Assembly: GCA_905207235.1 (NCBI GenBank)
Contig: CAJLKN010000010.1
Coordinates: 1 to 64,000 of the forward strand
Direction: 5' to 3'
From: an uncultured Eubacteriales bacterium
Lineage (GTDB): Bacteria > Bacillota > Clostridia > Christensenellales > Borkfalkiaceae
Length of the DNA: 64,000 bases
This document shows positions 33,878 through 42,113 of this stretch, in pieces (position 1 is the stretch's first letter; each line of letters begins with the position of its first letter). Under the pieces are notes generated by a model that had not been told where the DNA came from, made no database searches, and saw nothing but the letters and a program-made list of their open reading frames with translations. Made by a program: the position numbers and the translations under genes.

Positions 33878-33916
33878 TAAGGTGAGTTTAATTAACTCAA
33901 TAATAAGGTAAATTTA
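33870..33916 (+). repeat. Tandem duplication at the end of plsY
   Basis: CTCAATAATAAGGT followed by a GA-rich heptamer occurs at 33870-33890 and again at 33896-33916 with two differences. The first copy includes the plsY stop codon. Probably a small replication slip. Confidence 0.6.
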
Positions 33917-33924
33917 AATTAAAA

Positions 33925-33958
33925 AAGCCGCGCGGACGCATTTGCGTACGCGCGGCTT
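33925..33958. terminator. Bidirectional terminator between plsY and the PH-domain gene
   Basis: AAGCCGCGCG pairs with CGCGCGGCTT (33925-33934 with 33949-33958), with further pairing inside. T-runs lie on both strands, so it serves the two convergent genes. Confidence 0.85.
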
Positions 33959-33971
33959 AAATTTTTATTTA

Positions 33972-34463
33972 TTATTTTTTGTCCTTGTCCTGGTCTTTGT
34001 CGGGAGTATTTTCCTTCGATTTAATAGAATATTCTATTTTAGGATTGACGTCTAAAATTGCCTGAACAAACTGGGCGTACCATTCTTCCTTGACCACTAT
34101 CACGACAAACGTGTCGTTTGCAAAATAAACGGACAGCTTGTTTGTGTTTCTGTCAAGCTCTACGGTTTCGATGTCTTTAATAAGGTATTTGCTCTTGATA
34201 AATCCGAAGCTCGTTATAAATTTTGTTTCGTCAACGGCGTAGTAGCTCGAAATGAGTATGCTTACAAGAATGACGAACAAAGCAATCGTTACGGCGAACA
34301 TAAGTGTGTACTGAATTATGGGATAAACGGGGTCGGCTGCGGAGGAAATTCCGTTGTCTATGCAGACGAACAGATTTATGCCGAAGCCCGCCGCGGAGAG
34401 CGCCAGACCTGCGATGATAAGCCAGTAAGTCAGTCTCGAAAACTTGTACTTGAATTTTTTCAT
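33972..34463 (-). CDS. Membrane-anchored PH-like domain protein
   Basis: A 163-residue protein read from ATG 34463; the frame continues upstream but would overlap the next promoter. Two hydrophobic helices (about 11-31 and 48-74) are followed by a small beta-rich domain of about 70 residues (TKFITSFGFIKSKYLIKDIE, TNKLSVYFANDTFVVIVV). This resembles the bacterial pleckstrin-homology fold. The C-terminus is a charged tail ending DKDQDKDKK. The function is unknown. It is divergently placed to the aconitase-like gene. Confidence 0.65.
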   Translation of the reverse strand: MKKFKYKFSRLTYWLIIAGLALSAAGFGINLFVCIDNGISSAADPVYPIIQYTLMFAVTIALFVILVSILISSYYAVDETKFITSFGFIKSKYLIKDIETVELDRNTNKLSVYFANDTFVVIVVKEEWYAQFVQAILDVNPKIEYSIKSKENTPDKDQDKDKK

Positions 34464-34539
34464 GCTTACATTATAAAGGCGCGCGTGCAAAAAGGCAACT
34501 TTTAAAGGGCGATATTTTAATTTTACTCCCCCGCAAAGG

Positions 34540-34568
34540 TTGAAATAATTGCGGAAATATAGTAAAAT
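34540..34568 (+). promoter_or_regulatory. Promoter of the aconitase-like gene
   Basis: TTGAAA (34540-34545), 17 bp, TAAAAT (34563-34568), the same two hexamers and spacing as the fixed promoter at 3298. A ribosome site CGGAGAA lies just before ATG 34598. Confidence 0.75.
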
Positions 34569-34597
34569 AGAAATATAAAACAATCTTTTCGGAGAAA

Positions 34598-36829
34598 ATG
34601 ACAATGATCAAGTTAATCAAGGGCGGCGTTTATTATTCGCAGGGAAAACTCGTGCGCGAAGGCGTGGCGTTTTTCAGAGACGGACAGAAACATGCCGCGA
34701 TAAAGGGTACAATCGCTTACGGCATTCTTTCTTCGCATAACACAGGCAACGACGAACATCTTAAAATAAAATTCGATGCGCTCGCTTCGCACGACATAAC
34801 TTATGTCGGCATAATTCAGACGGCTAAGGCTTCGGGACTTGAAAAATTCCCCATTCCTTATACGCTGACCAACTGCCACAATTCTCTTTGCGCGGTAGGC
34901 GGCACGATAAACGAGGACGACCACATGTTCGGTCTCTCCGCCGCTAAAAAGTACGGCGGAAACTACGTTCCGCCCCACCTTGCGGTAATTCACCAGTACA
35001 TGCGCGAAATGGAAGCGGGTTGCGGCAAGATGATACTCGGCTCCGACAGCCATACCAGGTACGGCGCTCTCGGCACTATGGCGATAGGCGAGGGCGGACC
35101 CGAACTTGTCAAACAGCTCCTCAATCAGACTTACGACGTCAGCCGTCCCGACGTTATAGCCGTTTATCTCAAAGGTAAACTCAAACAGGGCGTAGGTCCC
35201 CACGACGTCGCGATAGCGCTCGTCGGAGCGACGTTTAAAAACGGCTTCGCAAAGAATAAAATTCTCGAATTCATCGGCCCCGGCATAAAAAATCTTTCTA
35301 TGGATTACCGCTGCGGCATAGACGTTATGACTACCGAAACGGCTTGCCTTTCTTCCGTATGGGAGACCGACGAAATCACCAAGGAATACTTCGCTATCCA
35401 CGGAAGGGAGGAAGATTTCAAGGAGCTTCATCCCGCCGACCCCGCATATTACGACGGCGCCGTCGTAATAGACCTTTCGAGGGTCGAACCGATGATAGCT
35501 ATGCCTTTCCATCCTTCAAATGCGTTCACCATAAGGGAAGTCATAGAAAACGCGCGCGACATTTTAGGCGAAGTGGAGGAAGCGGGCAACAAACTCAAAG
35601 GCTACAAAAAGCCCTTCAGATTGCTCGATAAAATCAAAGACGACGGCATTCACGTCAGCCAGGGTATAATCGCAGGATGCGCGGGCGGTACATACGAAAA
35701 CATTGCGGAGGCGGCAGAAATTCTGCGCGGCAGAAGCTGCGGCTGCGGCGAATTCTCGCTCAGCGTATATCCCCAGAGCCAGCCCGTATTCAAATGCCTT
35801 ACGGACAATGGCTACGTTTCTACGCTCATGCAGAGCGGCGCGATAGTCAAAACGGCGTTCTGCGGACCTTGTTTCGGCGCGGGCGATACTCCCGCCGACA
35901 ACGGTTTTTCCATACGCCATACGACGCGCAATTTTGAAAACAGAGAAGGTTCCAAGCTGGGCGAACAGCAACTCGCTTCCGTCGCTCTGATGGACGCCCG
36001 TTCGATTGCTGCTACTGCGGCAAACGGCGGAATTCTCACGCCTGCGTCCGAAGGCGAATATTTCACCAAAAAAATCAAGAAGTATTACTTCGATAAAACT
36101 ATATACGAAAACCGCGTTTACCGCGGCGCGCTCAAACCCGACAGCTCGGCTGAACTCGTCTATGGCAACAACATAGCAGACTGGCCCGAACAGATACCCA
36201 TGACTAAAAACATTCTCATAAAGGCGGTATCTGTCATTTCCGACCCCGTAACTACGACGGATGAGCTTATTCCTTCGGGCGAGACTTCTTCGTATCGTTC
36301 CAATCCTCTGCGCCTTGCGGAATTCGCGCTTTCCAGAAAGGACCCCGGATACGTTGCAAGGGCAAAGGCGGTAAAGGCCGACGAGCAGTACAGGCGCGAC
36401 CATGGCGTTCTTCCCGAAAGCGTTCTTAAAGAGGTCGGCATAAAAATTGCGGGCGACACTATGTACGGAAGCTGCGTAGTCGCAAAGAAACCGGGCGACG
36501 GTTCTGCGCGCGAACAGGCGGCTTCGTGCCAGCGCGTCCTCGGCGGCGTTGCAAATATCGCCCTTGAATACGCAACCAAGCGCTATCGTTCCAATCTCAT
36601 CAACTGGGGCATGCTTCCTCTCATTTGCAGAGCATTCGATTTTAAAGTGGGCGACTACATTTATATCGAAAACATAATTTCCCACGTCAAGTCGGACGAC
36701 CCCGTCATTCCCGCAAAGCACATTTCCGAAGGTAAGGTTAAGGATATTTACCTCACTCTCGGTCAGCTCACCAAAGAGGAAAAGAAGATTATTTTAAGCG
36801 GTTGCCTCATCAATTACAACAAGTTATAA
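34598..36829 (+). CDS. Aconitase-superfamily hydratase (YbhJ-like)
   Basis: A 743-residue aconitase-fold protein. The iron-sulfur cluster ligands appear as AGCAGGTYEN near 357 and CGPCFGAGDTPAD near 423. Other landmarks are LGSDSHTRYGALGTMAIGEG near 147-166 and ETACLSSVWETDE near 247. A C-terminal swivelling domain from about 560 includes SCVVAKKPGDGSAREQAAS near 627. It is closer to the YbhJ-type putative hydratases of Clostridia than to citrate-cycle AcnA or AcnB, so its substrate is uncertain. No other citrate-cycle gene is nearby. Confidence 0.85.
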   Translation: MTMIKLIKGGVYYSQGKLVREGVAFFRDGQKHAAIKGTIAYGILSSHNTGNDEHLKIKFDALASHDITYVGIIQTAKASGLEKFPIPYTLTNCHNSLCAVGGTINEDDHMFGLSAAKKYGGNYVPPHLAVIHQYMREMEAGCGKMILGSDSHTRYGALGTMAIGEGGPELVKQLLNQTYDVSRPDVIAVYLKGKLKQGVGPHDVAIALVGATFKNGFAKNKILEFIGPGIKNLSMDYRCGIDVMTTETACLSSVWETDEITKEYFAIHGREEDFKELHPADPAYYDGAVVIDLSRVEPMIAMPFHPSNAFTIREVIENARDILGEVEEAGNKLKGYKKPFRLLDKIKDDGIHVSQGIIAGCAGGTYENIAEAAEILRGRSCGCGEFSLSVYPQSQPVFKCLTDNGYVSTLMQSGAIVKTAFCGPCFGAGDTPADNGFSIRHTTRNFENREGSKLGEQQLASVALMDARSIAATAANGGILTPASEGEYFTKKIKKYYFDKTIYENRVYRGALKPDSSAELVYGNNIADWPEQIPMTKNILIKAVSVISDPVTTTDELIPSGETSSYRSNPLRLAEFALSRKDPGYVARAKAVKADEQYRRDHGVLPESVLKEVGIKIAGDTMYGSCVVAKKPGDGSAREQAASCQRVLGGVANIALEYATKRYRSNLINWGMLPLICRAFDFKVGDYIYIENIISHVKSDDPVIPAKHISEGKVKDIYLTLGQLTKEEKKIILSGCLINYNKL

Positions 36830-36876
36830 TTTTTTGTCGCTACCGATAAAACTTATAAAACAGACTTTATAAAATC

Positions 36877-36916
36877 AAAACGCGCCCGCGACGTCGTCGC
36901 GGGCGCGTTTTTTTTA
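36877..36916. terminator. Terminator between the hydratase gene and the convergent lipoprotein gene
   Basis: A 16-bp perfect stem (36877-36892 with 36896-36911), loop GTC, followed by eight or more T residues on the + strand. Confidence 0.9.
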
Positions 36917-37336
36917 TTTTGTTTCAGGCATGGGAGCAGGCAGAATGCTCGGCTTGTTCTCGTCGTCGGGTTTGGGCATGGGCGCGTTAGGCTTGCGCTT
37001 TTCGCCGTTCAGCCTAGGAATGAGCGCGGAGGGCGCACTCTGTTTTTCTTGCCCTTCGCGGGGCTGTGGTCTGGGGCGGTGCCATCCGTGATGATGCCCA
37101 TCGCAGTCGCCCTTGCCGCAGTCGCCCTTGCCGCAGTCTCCGTCGGGGCGCCGGCAATCGTCCTGCCCGTCAGGGCATTGGCTATCGTCGCTTTCGTCCT
37201 GTATTGTCTGCACGGTCTGGGTTTCGCGCTGACGGTTGAGGTTCTGACCTCCGCCCGTCTGACCCGAACCGCATGCGCATAAAGGTGCGGCAAAAGCCGC
37301 CGTCAAACAAATTAAGGTTAAGATTTTGAGTTTCAT
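36914..37336 (-). CDS. Small lipoprotein with Cys/Gly/Asp repeats
   Basis: A 140-residue protein read from ATG 37336. The signal peptide (KLKILTLICLTAAFAAPLCAC) ends in LCAC, a lipobox. The mature part is low-complexity: GGGQNLNRQ, a Cys-rich stretch (CPDGQDDCRRPDGDCGKGDC, with the unit GKGDC repeated), HHHGWHRPRPQPR, and a proline-rich end. No known domain is visible. The Asp/Cys/His-rich middle could bind metal, but this is only a guess. Confidence 0.6.
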   Translation of the reverse strand: MKLKILTLICLTAAFAAPLCACGSGQTGGGQNLNRQRETQTVQTIQDESDDSQCPDGQDDCRRPDGDCGKGDCGKGDCDGHHHGWHRPRPQPREGQEKQSAPSALIPRLNGEKRKPNAPMPKPDDENKPSILPAPMPETK

Positions 37337-37376
37337 ATTAACAGTATGTAAAATCGCGCGCCCGTTATGCAAACGC

Positions 37377-37405
37377 TTGCACTTTTCTGAAAGATATGGT
37401 AAATT
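37377..37405 (+). promoter_or_regulatory. Promoter of the hydrogenase-regulator/ABC transporter genes
   Basis: TTGCAC (37377-37382), 17 bp, TAAATT (37400-37405). The leader would be about 110 nt to ATG 37522. Confidence 0.6.
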
Positions 37406-37521
37406 TATTCAGCCTGAATTAAAAGGTTCGCCTGAAAGTGAAGGGACAAAAAAATACAGACGCCAAAAATTTCAGACGTCTCGTTTTGTCGCTCTCTTTC
37501 GGATTGAAGGGGAGGTTTTTT

Positions 37522-37776
37522 ATGTCTGAAAAAAGGCTTGCCGTAATATCTGTCATAATCGAAGACAGGGAACAAAGCCCTAAAATAAACGCCGTGCTTT
37601 CCGAATTCGGCGACTACGTGGTAGGCAGAATGGGCGTGCCCTATAAGGAGCGCGGAGTGTCCGTCATATGCATAATAATCGACGCGCCGAGCGAAATTAT
37701 AAATACCGTAACGGGTAAAATAGGCATGATAAGCGGCGTTACGGCAAAGACATTGATGAGTAAAAATAATTTTTGA
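37522..37776 (+). CDS. TM1266-family iron-only hydrogenase system regulator
   Basis: An 84-residue ACT-like protein behind GGGGAGG. The recognisable features are RLAVISVIIEDRE at 5-17, INAVLSEFGDYVVGRMGVPY near 23-42, ERGVSVICIIIDAP and a final GKIGMISGVTAKTLMSK. Members are usually found with the hydrogenase maturation genes hydE, hydF and hydG and are thought to sense a metabolite. Here it precedes a three-gene ABC importer instead, a link also suggesting a nutrient-sensing role. Confidence 0.85.
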   Translation: MSEKRLAVISVIIEDREQSPKINAVLSEFGDYVVGRMGVPYKERGVSVICIIIDAPSEIINTVTGKIGMISGVTAKTLMSKNNF

Positions 37777-37814
37777 GGCGGAAGATACTTTTCTGACGCC
37801 GAAAAGGAGAAATA

Positions 37815-38825
37815 ATGAAAAAAATAATTAAATTTCTTGTGTCTGCGGTATGCGCGGCTGTAACCGCCGTCAGTTTTTCCGCCTGCGCTGGCGGAGAAAC
37901 CTCGCCCGAAAAAGTCAGCCTTTTAGGCATTGACGCGGCTTCTGTCGGCGTTTTGCCCGATGTTGACTATTACGTCGCCGCCGAACCCGCGGCAACCGCG
38001 CGCGCAACCGCCGTTGGGCTTAAATTCTCAGGCGACCTTCAGCAGCTTTACGGCGAGGAGGGCGGCTATCCCCAGGCGGTAATAGTCGCTAAAAACGAGC
38101 TTGTGGAAAGCAACCCTGCATTCCTTTCGGCGTTCCTCGAAGAAGTGGAGGCAAACGAAGAATGGCTAAAAACGGCTTCGGCGCAGACTGTCATAGATTC
38201 CGTCGCGTCTCACCTGCCCGAAGGCACGACGCCCACATTCAACGCAAAAAATCTCACCTCGCAGGTAATTGCTAACTGCGGCATACATCTCGTTTATGCG
38301 GCGAACGATAAAGAGCGCGTAACAAATTTCCTTGATGAAATGGCGGAAGTAGAGCCTTCCATGGTGGGAGAGGTATCGGAAAGTTTCTTCTGCACGAGCC
38401 TCGGCACGGCGTCAACCTCTTCGACGGTATCGGTATATGCTCCCGACGGAGCGCCCGCGCTCGCGCTGGCAAAGCTGATGGCGGAAGAAAATACTTTCTC
38501 GCAGACTGCCCTCACTTATAACATAGTTGCGGCAGATACCATCGGCGCGCGTGTCAGCGGCGAAAATCCCGCGGCGGATATATGCATTCTGCCCGTAAAT
38601 GCCGCAAGCAAACTGCTCGGCAGCGGACAAAAATATAAAATGCTCGGCACTGTTACTAACGGCAACCTCTATATCCTTTCCAAGGACGGCGAGCATTTAA
38701 CGGCTGAAAATCTCTCCGTTCTCAAAGGAAAGACGGTGGGCGTCATTAATCTTGCAAACGTTCCCGGGCTTACGCTCAAAATCGTGCTCAATAAATACGA
38801 TATACCCTACGAAACAGTAAGCTGA
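37815..38825 (+). CDS. ABC transporter substrate-binding lipoprotein with circularly permuted halves
   Basis: A 336-residue lipoprotein (signal peptide to about 22, lipobox SACAGG) of the SsuA/NMT1-like binding-protein family. Residues about 30-190 carry what is normally the second half (VAAEPAATARA near 54, YPQAVIVAKNELVESNPAFL near 88-107, ANEEWL, then AANDKERVTNFL). After a Ser/Thr linker (about 197-204) comes what is normally the first half (VYAPDGAPALALAKLMAE near 207, ICILPVNAASKLLG near 256, GNLYILSKDGEHL near 280, LKGKTVGVI near 299, ending in YDIPYETVS). The order is reversed relative to the family without any frame break. It heads an operon with permease and ATPase genes; the substrate is unknown. 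Confidence 0.8.
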   Translation: MKKIIKFLVSAVCAAVTAVSFSACAGGETSPEKVSLLGIDAASVGVLPDVDYYVAAEPAATARATAVGLKFSGDLQQLYGEEGGYPQAVIVAKNELVESNPAFLSAFLEEVEANEEWLKTASAQTVIDSVASHLPEGTTPTFNAKNLTSQVIANCGIHLVYAANDKERVTNFLDEMAEVEPSMVGEVSESFFCTSLGTASTSSTVSVYAPDGAPALALAKLMAEENTFSQTALTYNIVAADTIGARVSGENPAADICILPVNAASKLLGSGQKYKMLGTVTNGNLYILSKDGEHLTAENLSVLKGKTVGVINLANVPGLTLKIVLNKYDIPYETVS

Positions 38826-38827
38826 AA

Positions 38828-39613
38828 GTGAAGACTTTAAGAAAAATTGCAAAAACAAACGCCGTATGGGCGGTCGTCGCGGCGGGCATTCTTATACTGA
38901 TATGGCACATAGCCTGCGTCGCCGTCGGCAACGAATATATAATACCTTCGATAGGCGATACTCTTTTTCAGTTTTTTGCCCTGTTCGGCGACGGAAAATT
39001 TTATTCCGCGCTCGGCAACACTTTGCTGCGCACGCTCGCGTCATTTGCGGTATCGTTCGCCCTCGCGGCGGTTTTTGCCGCCGTTTCGGCGGTATGCAGA
39101 CAATTCAGGGCGACTTTTGCGTGCATTATCTCCGTCGTGAGAACGCTCCCCACCATGGCGATAACCTTAATTCTGCTCATATGGACGAGCCCGCGCGTTG
39201 CCCCGTCGGTTGTAACCGCGCTTGTTATTTTTCCTATGGTCTATTCGCAGTTCATGGCGGCGGCAGACGGGGTGGACGGCAACCTGATAGAAATGGCAAA
39301 GGTCTATCGCGTAAGCACAAAGGACAGACTGACAAAAATAATTCTGCCCGCAGTCGCCCCCGAAGTGGTCGCGCAGGTCGGCGCGGGGCTTTCGCTGGGG
39401 CTGAAAGTCATGGTCTCTGCCGAGGTGCTTTCATATACTCTCGGCAGTCTCGGCGGAATGATGCAGCAGGCGCGGCTCTTTGCCGAAATGCCTCTCTTTG
39501 CGGCGCTCACACTGATGTGCATATTGATTGGGCTTATCCTCGAACTGCTGTCGGCGCTTTTAAGGCGCTACATCGGCAGATGGATGGTAAAGGAGGGGAG
39601 CGATGCGCATTGA
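38828..39613 (+). CDS. ABC transporter permease (SsuC/TauC-like)
   Basis: A 261-residue inner-membrane permease starting with GTG two bases after the binding-protein gene. Six hydrophobic segments are visible, and the cytoplasmic EAA loop appears as EMAKVYRVSTKDRLTKIILP near 154-173. It belongs to the BPD_transp_1 family importing small anions such as sulfonates, nitrate or pyrimidine precursors. The ligand here is not known. Its end overlaps the ATPase gene by 11 bases. Confidence 0.9.
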   Translation: MKTLRKIAKTNAVWAVVAAGILILIWHIACVAVGNEYIIPSIGDTLFQFFALFGDGKFYSALGNTLLRTLASFAVSFALAAVFAAVSAVCRQFRATFACIISVVRTLPTMAITLILLIWTSPRVAPSVVTALVIFPMVYSQFMAAADGVDGNLIEMAKVYRVSTKDRLTKIILPAVAPEVVAQVGAGLSLGLKVMVSAEVLSYTLGSLGGMMQQARLFAEMPLFAALTLMCILIGLILELLSALLRRYIGRWMVKEGSDAH

Positions 39614-40253
39614 AAACTTAAAAAAAAGTTACAGAGACGCGATTGTTTTCGAACATTTCAACCTCGAAATCGAAGACGGCAAGGTAACCTGCATTCTCGG
39701 CGGAAGCGGAGCGGGCAAAACGACCCTTCTTAACGTAATTGCGGGTCTTACGAGCTATGAGGGCGCGGTCGATAAGGTAAGATGTTCCTATATTTTTCAG
39801 GAACCGCGCCTCGTGCCCAATCTTACCGTAAGAAAAAATTTAAAACTCATCTGCAACGACGATGAAAAAATAAATGCCGTGCTCGCAAGGGTGGGACTTG
39901 CAGAAAAAGCTGAAAGTTATCCCGTCGCACTGTCGGGCGGTCAGGCGCAGAGGGTGGCAATAGCCAGAGCCTTTTTATATGAAAGCGATGTCGTTCTCAT
40001 GGACGAACCCTTTTCGTCGCTCGATTTAAAGCTCAAAAAGGATATGATGCAGGCGTTCTGCGAAGTTCGTTCGGCGAGCGGCAGAACGGCGGTGTTTGTA
40101 ACTCACGACGCGGACGAAGCACTTTTTCTCGCCGACAGAATAATAGTCATTTCGGACGGGAAGATTATATTCGACAAACCGAACAACGCTTTGTCATCGT
40201 TCGGCGGCAATTCTCCTTTAAGGGAGGAGCTCATCGCCGCGCTTACAACATGA
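39603..40253 (+). CDS. ABC transporter ATP-binding protein (SsuB/TauB-like)
   Basis: A 216-residue ATPase with Walker A GGSGAGKTTLL near 33-43, a Q-loop in YIFQEPRLVPNLTV near 63, the ABC signature LSGGQAQRVAIARAF near 108-122, Walker B VVLMDEPFSSLD near 128-139 and the switch His in VFVTHDADEA near 163. Somewhat shorter than the usual 240-260 residues. It powers the importer formed with the permease and the permuted binding protein. Confidence 0.93.
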   Translation: MRIENLKKSYRDAIVFEHFNLEIEDGKVTCILGGSGAGKTTLLNVIAGLTSYEGAVDKVRCSYIFQEPRLVPNLTVRKNLKLICNDDEKINAVLARVGLAEKAESYPVALSGGQAQRVAIARAFLYESDVVLMDEPFSSLDLKLKKDMMQAFCEVRSASGRTAVFVTHDADEALFLADRIIVISDGKIIFDKPNNALSSFGGNSPLREELIAALTT

Positions 40254-40296
40254 ATTAAAAGATAATCGGCGGTTTTTGTGTTTTTGTTGCATAAAG

Positions 40297-40344
40297 CTCC
40301 GCGCGCACGCCTTGCAAAAGGCGTGCGCGCGGAGATATTTTATT
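40297..40344 (+). terminator. Terminator of the ABC transporter operon
   Basis: A perfect 15-bp GC-rich stem (40297-40311 with 40320-40334), followed by ATATTTTATTTT. Confidence 0.85.
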
Positions 40345-40436
40345 TTGTCAATCGTTTCATGGCGATTTTATCAAAATTTTGTCGGCTAATTTGTAAAAAA
40401 TCGCGCTCAAACATTTTTATTTTTGCTATATATTGT

Positions 40437-40444
40437 GTTATAAT
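40437..40444 (+). promoter_or_regulatory. Extended -10 pointing toward purE through an antisense gene
   Basis: TGT-TATAAT (TATAAT 40439-40444) is a full extended -10; the -35 side is TTTATT only. A transcript from here would cross the DUF1294 gene in antisense before reaching purE, 375 bases on. No better purE promoter is apparent between 40773 and 40818. Confidence 0.35.
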
Positions 40445-40469
40445 CTTAATGTAAATTACAAATGTAGTG

Positions 40470-40772
40470 TCATAAAACCACAAAGGTGAAACCCGAGCGG
40501 TAAGCCAGCACGAAGAACCATATGTTCAGCGCGCCTATTACGGGCATGAGTATCATGAACAGCATGTTTTTCAGCTTGAACCTGGTTATGAACATGGCGA
40601 CATAAATGCCGATTGCTCCGCCCAGCAGCGCGGAAAGTATAAGTTTTCCGTCGCCGCTGTTTAATTTGCTCTCGTCGCTTAAATATTCGTTTTTCTGCCA
40701 GATGAGCAGCATTACCGAATAAAAATTGATAGCGAGTATATATACCGTAAAAATGATATACACCAACACCAT
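40470..40772 (-). CDS. DUF1294 membrane protein
   Basis: A 100-residue protein with two to three hydrophobic segments. The middle KLILSALLGGAIGIYVAMFI with the FKLKNMLFMILMPVIGALN segment matches the DUF1294 family of small membrane proteins of unknown role. It runs opposite to the purine operon. Confidence 0.75.
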   Translation of the reverse strand: MVLVYIIFTVYILAINFYSVMLLIWQKNEYLSDESKLNSGDGKLILSALLGGAIGIYVAMFITRFKLKNMLFMILMPVIGALNIWFFVLAYRSGFTFVVL

Positions 40773-40818
40773 ACTTTAAGTATGCCACGTATTTTACGAT
40801 TGATACAGGAGATTGATT

Positions 40819-41316
40819 ATGCCTAAAGTAGCAATTTTAATGGGGTCAAAGTCGGATTTCCCCGTAGTAAAACCTGCGGTAACCGCGCTTTCAAATTTTG
40901 GTATCGAGACCGAAGTGCGCGTAATTTCCGCGCACAGAACGCCCGAGGAAGCGCATTCATTCGCTTCTGACGCTAAAAAGAACGGGGTGGAAGTAATAAT
41001 ATGTGCTGCGGGCAAAGCCGCTCATCTCGGCGGGGTCATTGCAGCTTATACAACCCTGCCCGTTATCGGTCTGCCCGTCAAAACTGACATGATGGGCGGT
41101 CTCGACAGCCTGCTTTCCATCGTTCAGATGCCTTCGGGCATTCCCGTAGCCACGGTCGGCGTCAACGGCGGCGAAAACGCGGGGCTTCTTGCCGCGCAGA
41201 TTTTAGGCGTAAAATACCCTGAAATAGCCGAAAAACTTACGGAATACAAGCGAAAAATGCGCCAGAAAATAAATGAGGACGATTGCGCCCTTCAACAGGA
41301 ACTTAAAAATCTTTGA
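40819..41316 (+). CDS. purE: N5-carboxyaminoimidazole ribonucleotide mutase, PurE
   Basis: A 165-residue PurE read from ATG 40819, seven bases after AGGAG. PurE shifts the carboxyl group to make CAIR. AILMGSKSDFPVV at 6-18, the His loop SAHRTPEEAHSFA near 40-52 and AAHLGGVIAAYTTLPVIGLP near 70-89 are all conserved. No purK follows, so it could be the class II form using CO2 directly. First gene of the purine operon. Confidence 0.95.
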   Translation: MPKVAILMGSKSDFPVVKPAVTALSNFGIETEVRVISAHRTPEEAHSFASDAKKNGVEVIICAAGKAAHLGGVIAAYTTLPVIGLPVKTDMMGGLDSLLSIVQMPSGIPVATVGVNGGENAGLLAAQILGVKYPEIAEKLTEYKRKMRQKINEDDCALQQELKNL

Positions 41317-41327
41317 TAATCTTATAT

Positions 41328-41348
41328 ACCCGCAGTGCACCTGCGGGT
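41328..41348 (+). terminator. Hairpin between purE and purC
   Basis: An 8-bp stem ACCCGCAG/CTGCGGGT with a five-base loop. The following TAATTAATTTT is a weak T-run, so this may only tune expression of the downstream pur genes. Confidence 0.45.
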
Positions 41349-41390
41349 AATTAATTTTAAATAATAATCTTAAGGAGATGCCAGATAAAT

Positions 41391-42113
41391 ATGGAAAAGA
41401 AGGAACAGCTTTACGAAGGAAAGGCAAAAAAGGTTTATGCAACCGATAACCCCGACTACGTAATAGTATCTTACAAGGACGACGCTACTGCGTTCAACGG
41501 ACTTAAAAAGGGAACTATTTCGGGCAAAGGCGTCATCAACAACAAAATGAGCAACATGTTGATGTCCATGCTTGAAAAGAAGGGTATTCCCACGCACTTC
41601 GTCGAGCAGATTGACGACAGAAACACCGTCGTAAAGAAGGTTCAGATCGTTCCCCTCGAAGTTATAATAAGGAATGTTGCCGCAGGCAGCTTCTCCAAAA
41701 AGTACGGCGTTGCCGAAGGAACTTTGCTTTCGGCTCCCACGATAGAGTTCTCATACAAGAACGACGAACTCGGCGATCCTCTGCTCAACAGCTATCACGC
41801 TCTCGCACTCAACCTTGCCACCAAGGAAGAAATCGAGACAATAAAGAACATGGCTTTCGCAGTAAACGACGCACTCAAAGCCTTCTTCAAGCAGCTCAAT
41901 ATCGACCTTATCGACTTCAAGCTCGAATTCGGCAGATTTAAGGGTCAGATAATCCTTGCCGATGAAATTTCCCCCGATACCTGTCGCTTCTGGGAAGCAG
42001 GCACGTGGGACACGACAAAACACACCAGCCTCGATAAGGACAGGTTCCGCCGCGACCTCGGCGGAGTTGAAGACGCTTACAACGAAGTCTTCAAGCGCCT
42101 TACCGGAGAATAA
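41391..42113 (+). CDS. purC: SAICAR synthetase, PurC
   Basis: A 240-residue ATP-dependent ligase joining CAIR and aspartate. The YEGKAKKVYATDNP opening (8-21), KGTISGKGVINNKMSNM near 43, VRNVAAGSFSKKYGV-type RNVAAGSFSKKYG near 93 and DEISPDTCRFWEAGT near 189-203 are diagnostic. Its ribosome site AAGGAG is 14 bases from the ATG, rather far. Confidence 0.95.
   Translation: MEKKEQLYEGKAKKVYATDNPDYVIVSYKDDATAFNGLKKGTISGKGVINNKMSNMLMSMLEKKGIPTHFVEQIDDRNTVVKKVQIVPLEVIIRNVAAGSFSKKYGVAEGTLLSAPTIEFSYKNDELGDPLLNSYHALALNLATKEEIETIKNMAFAVNDALKAFFKQLNIDLIDFKLEFGRFKGQIILADEISPDTCRFWEAGTWDTTKHTSLDKDRFRRDLGGVEDAYNEVFKRLTGE

Noticed and set aside
37815..38825. Two fused fragments or a frameshifted binding protein
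   Set aside because: One frame runs through signal peptide, both halves and linker, and all conserved blocks occur once; permutation explains it better.
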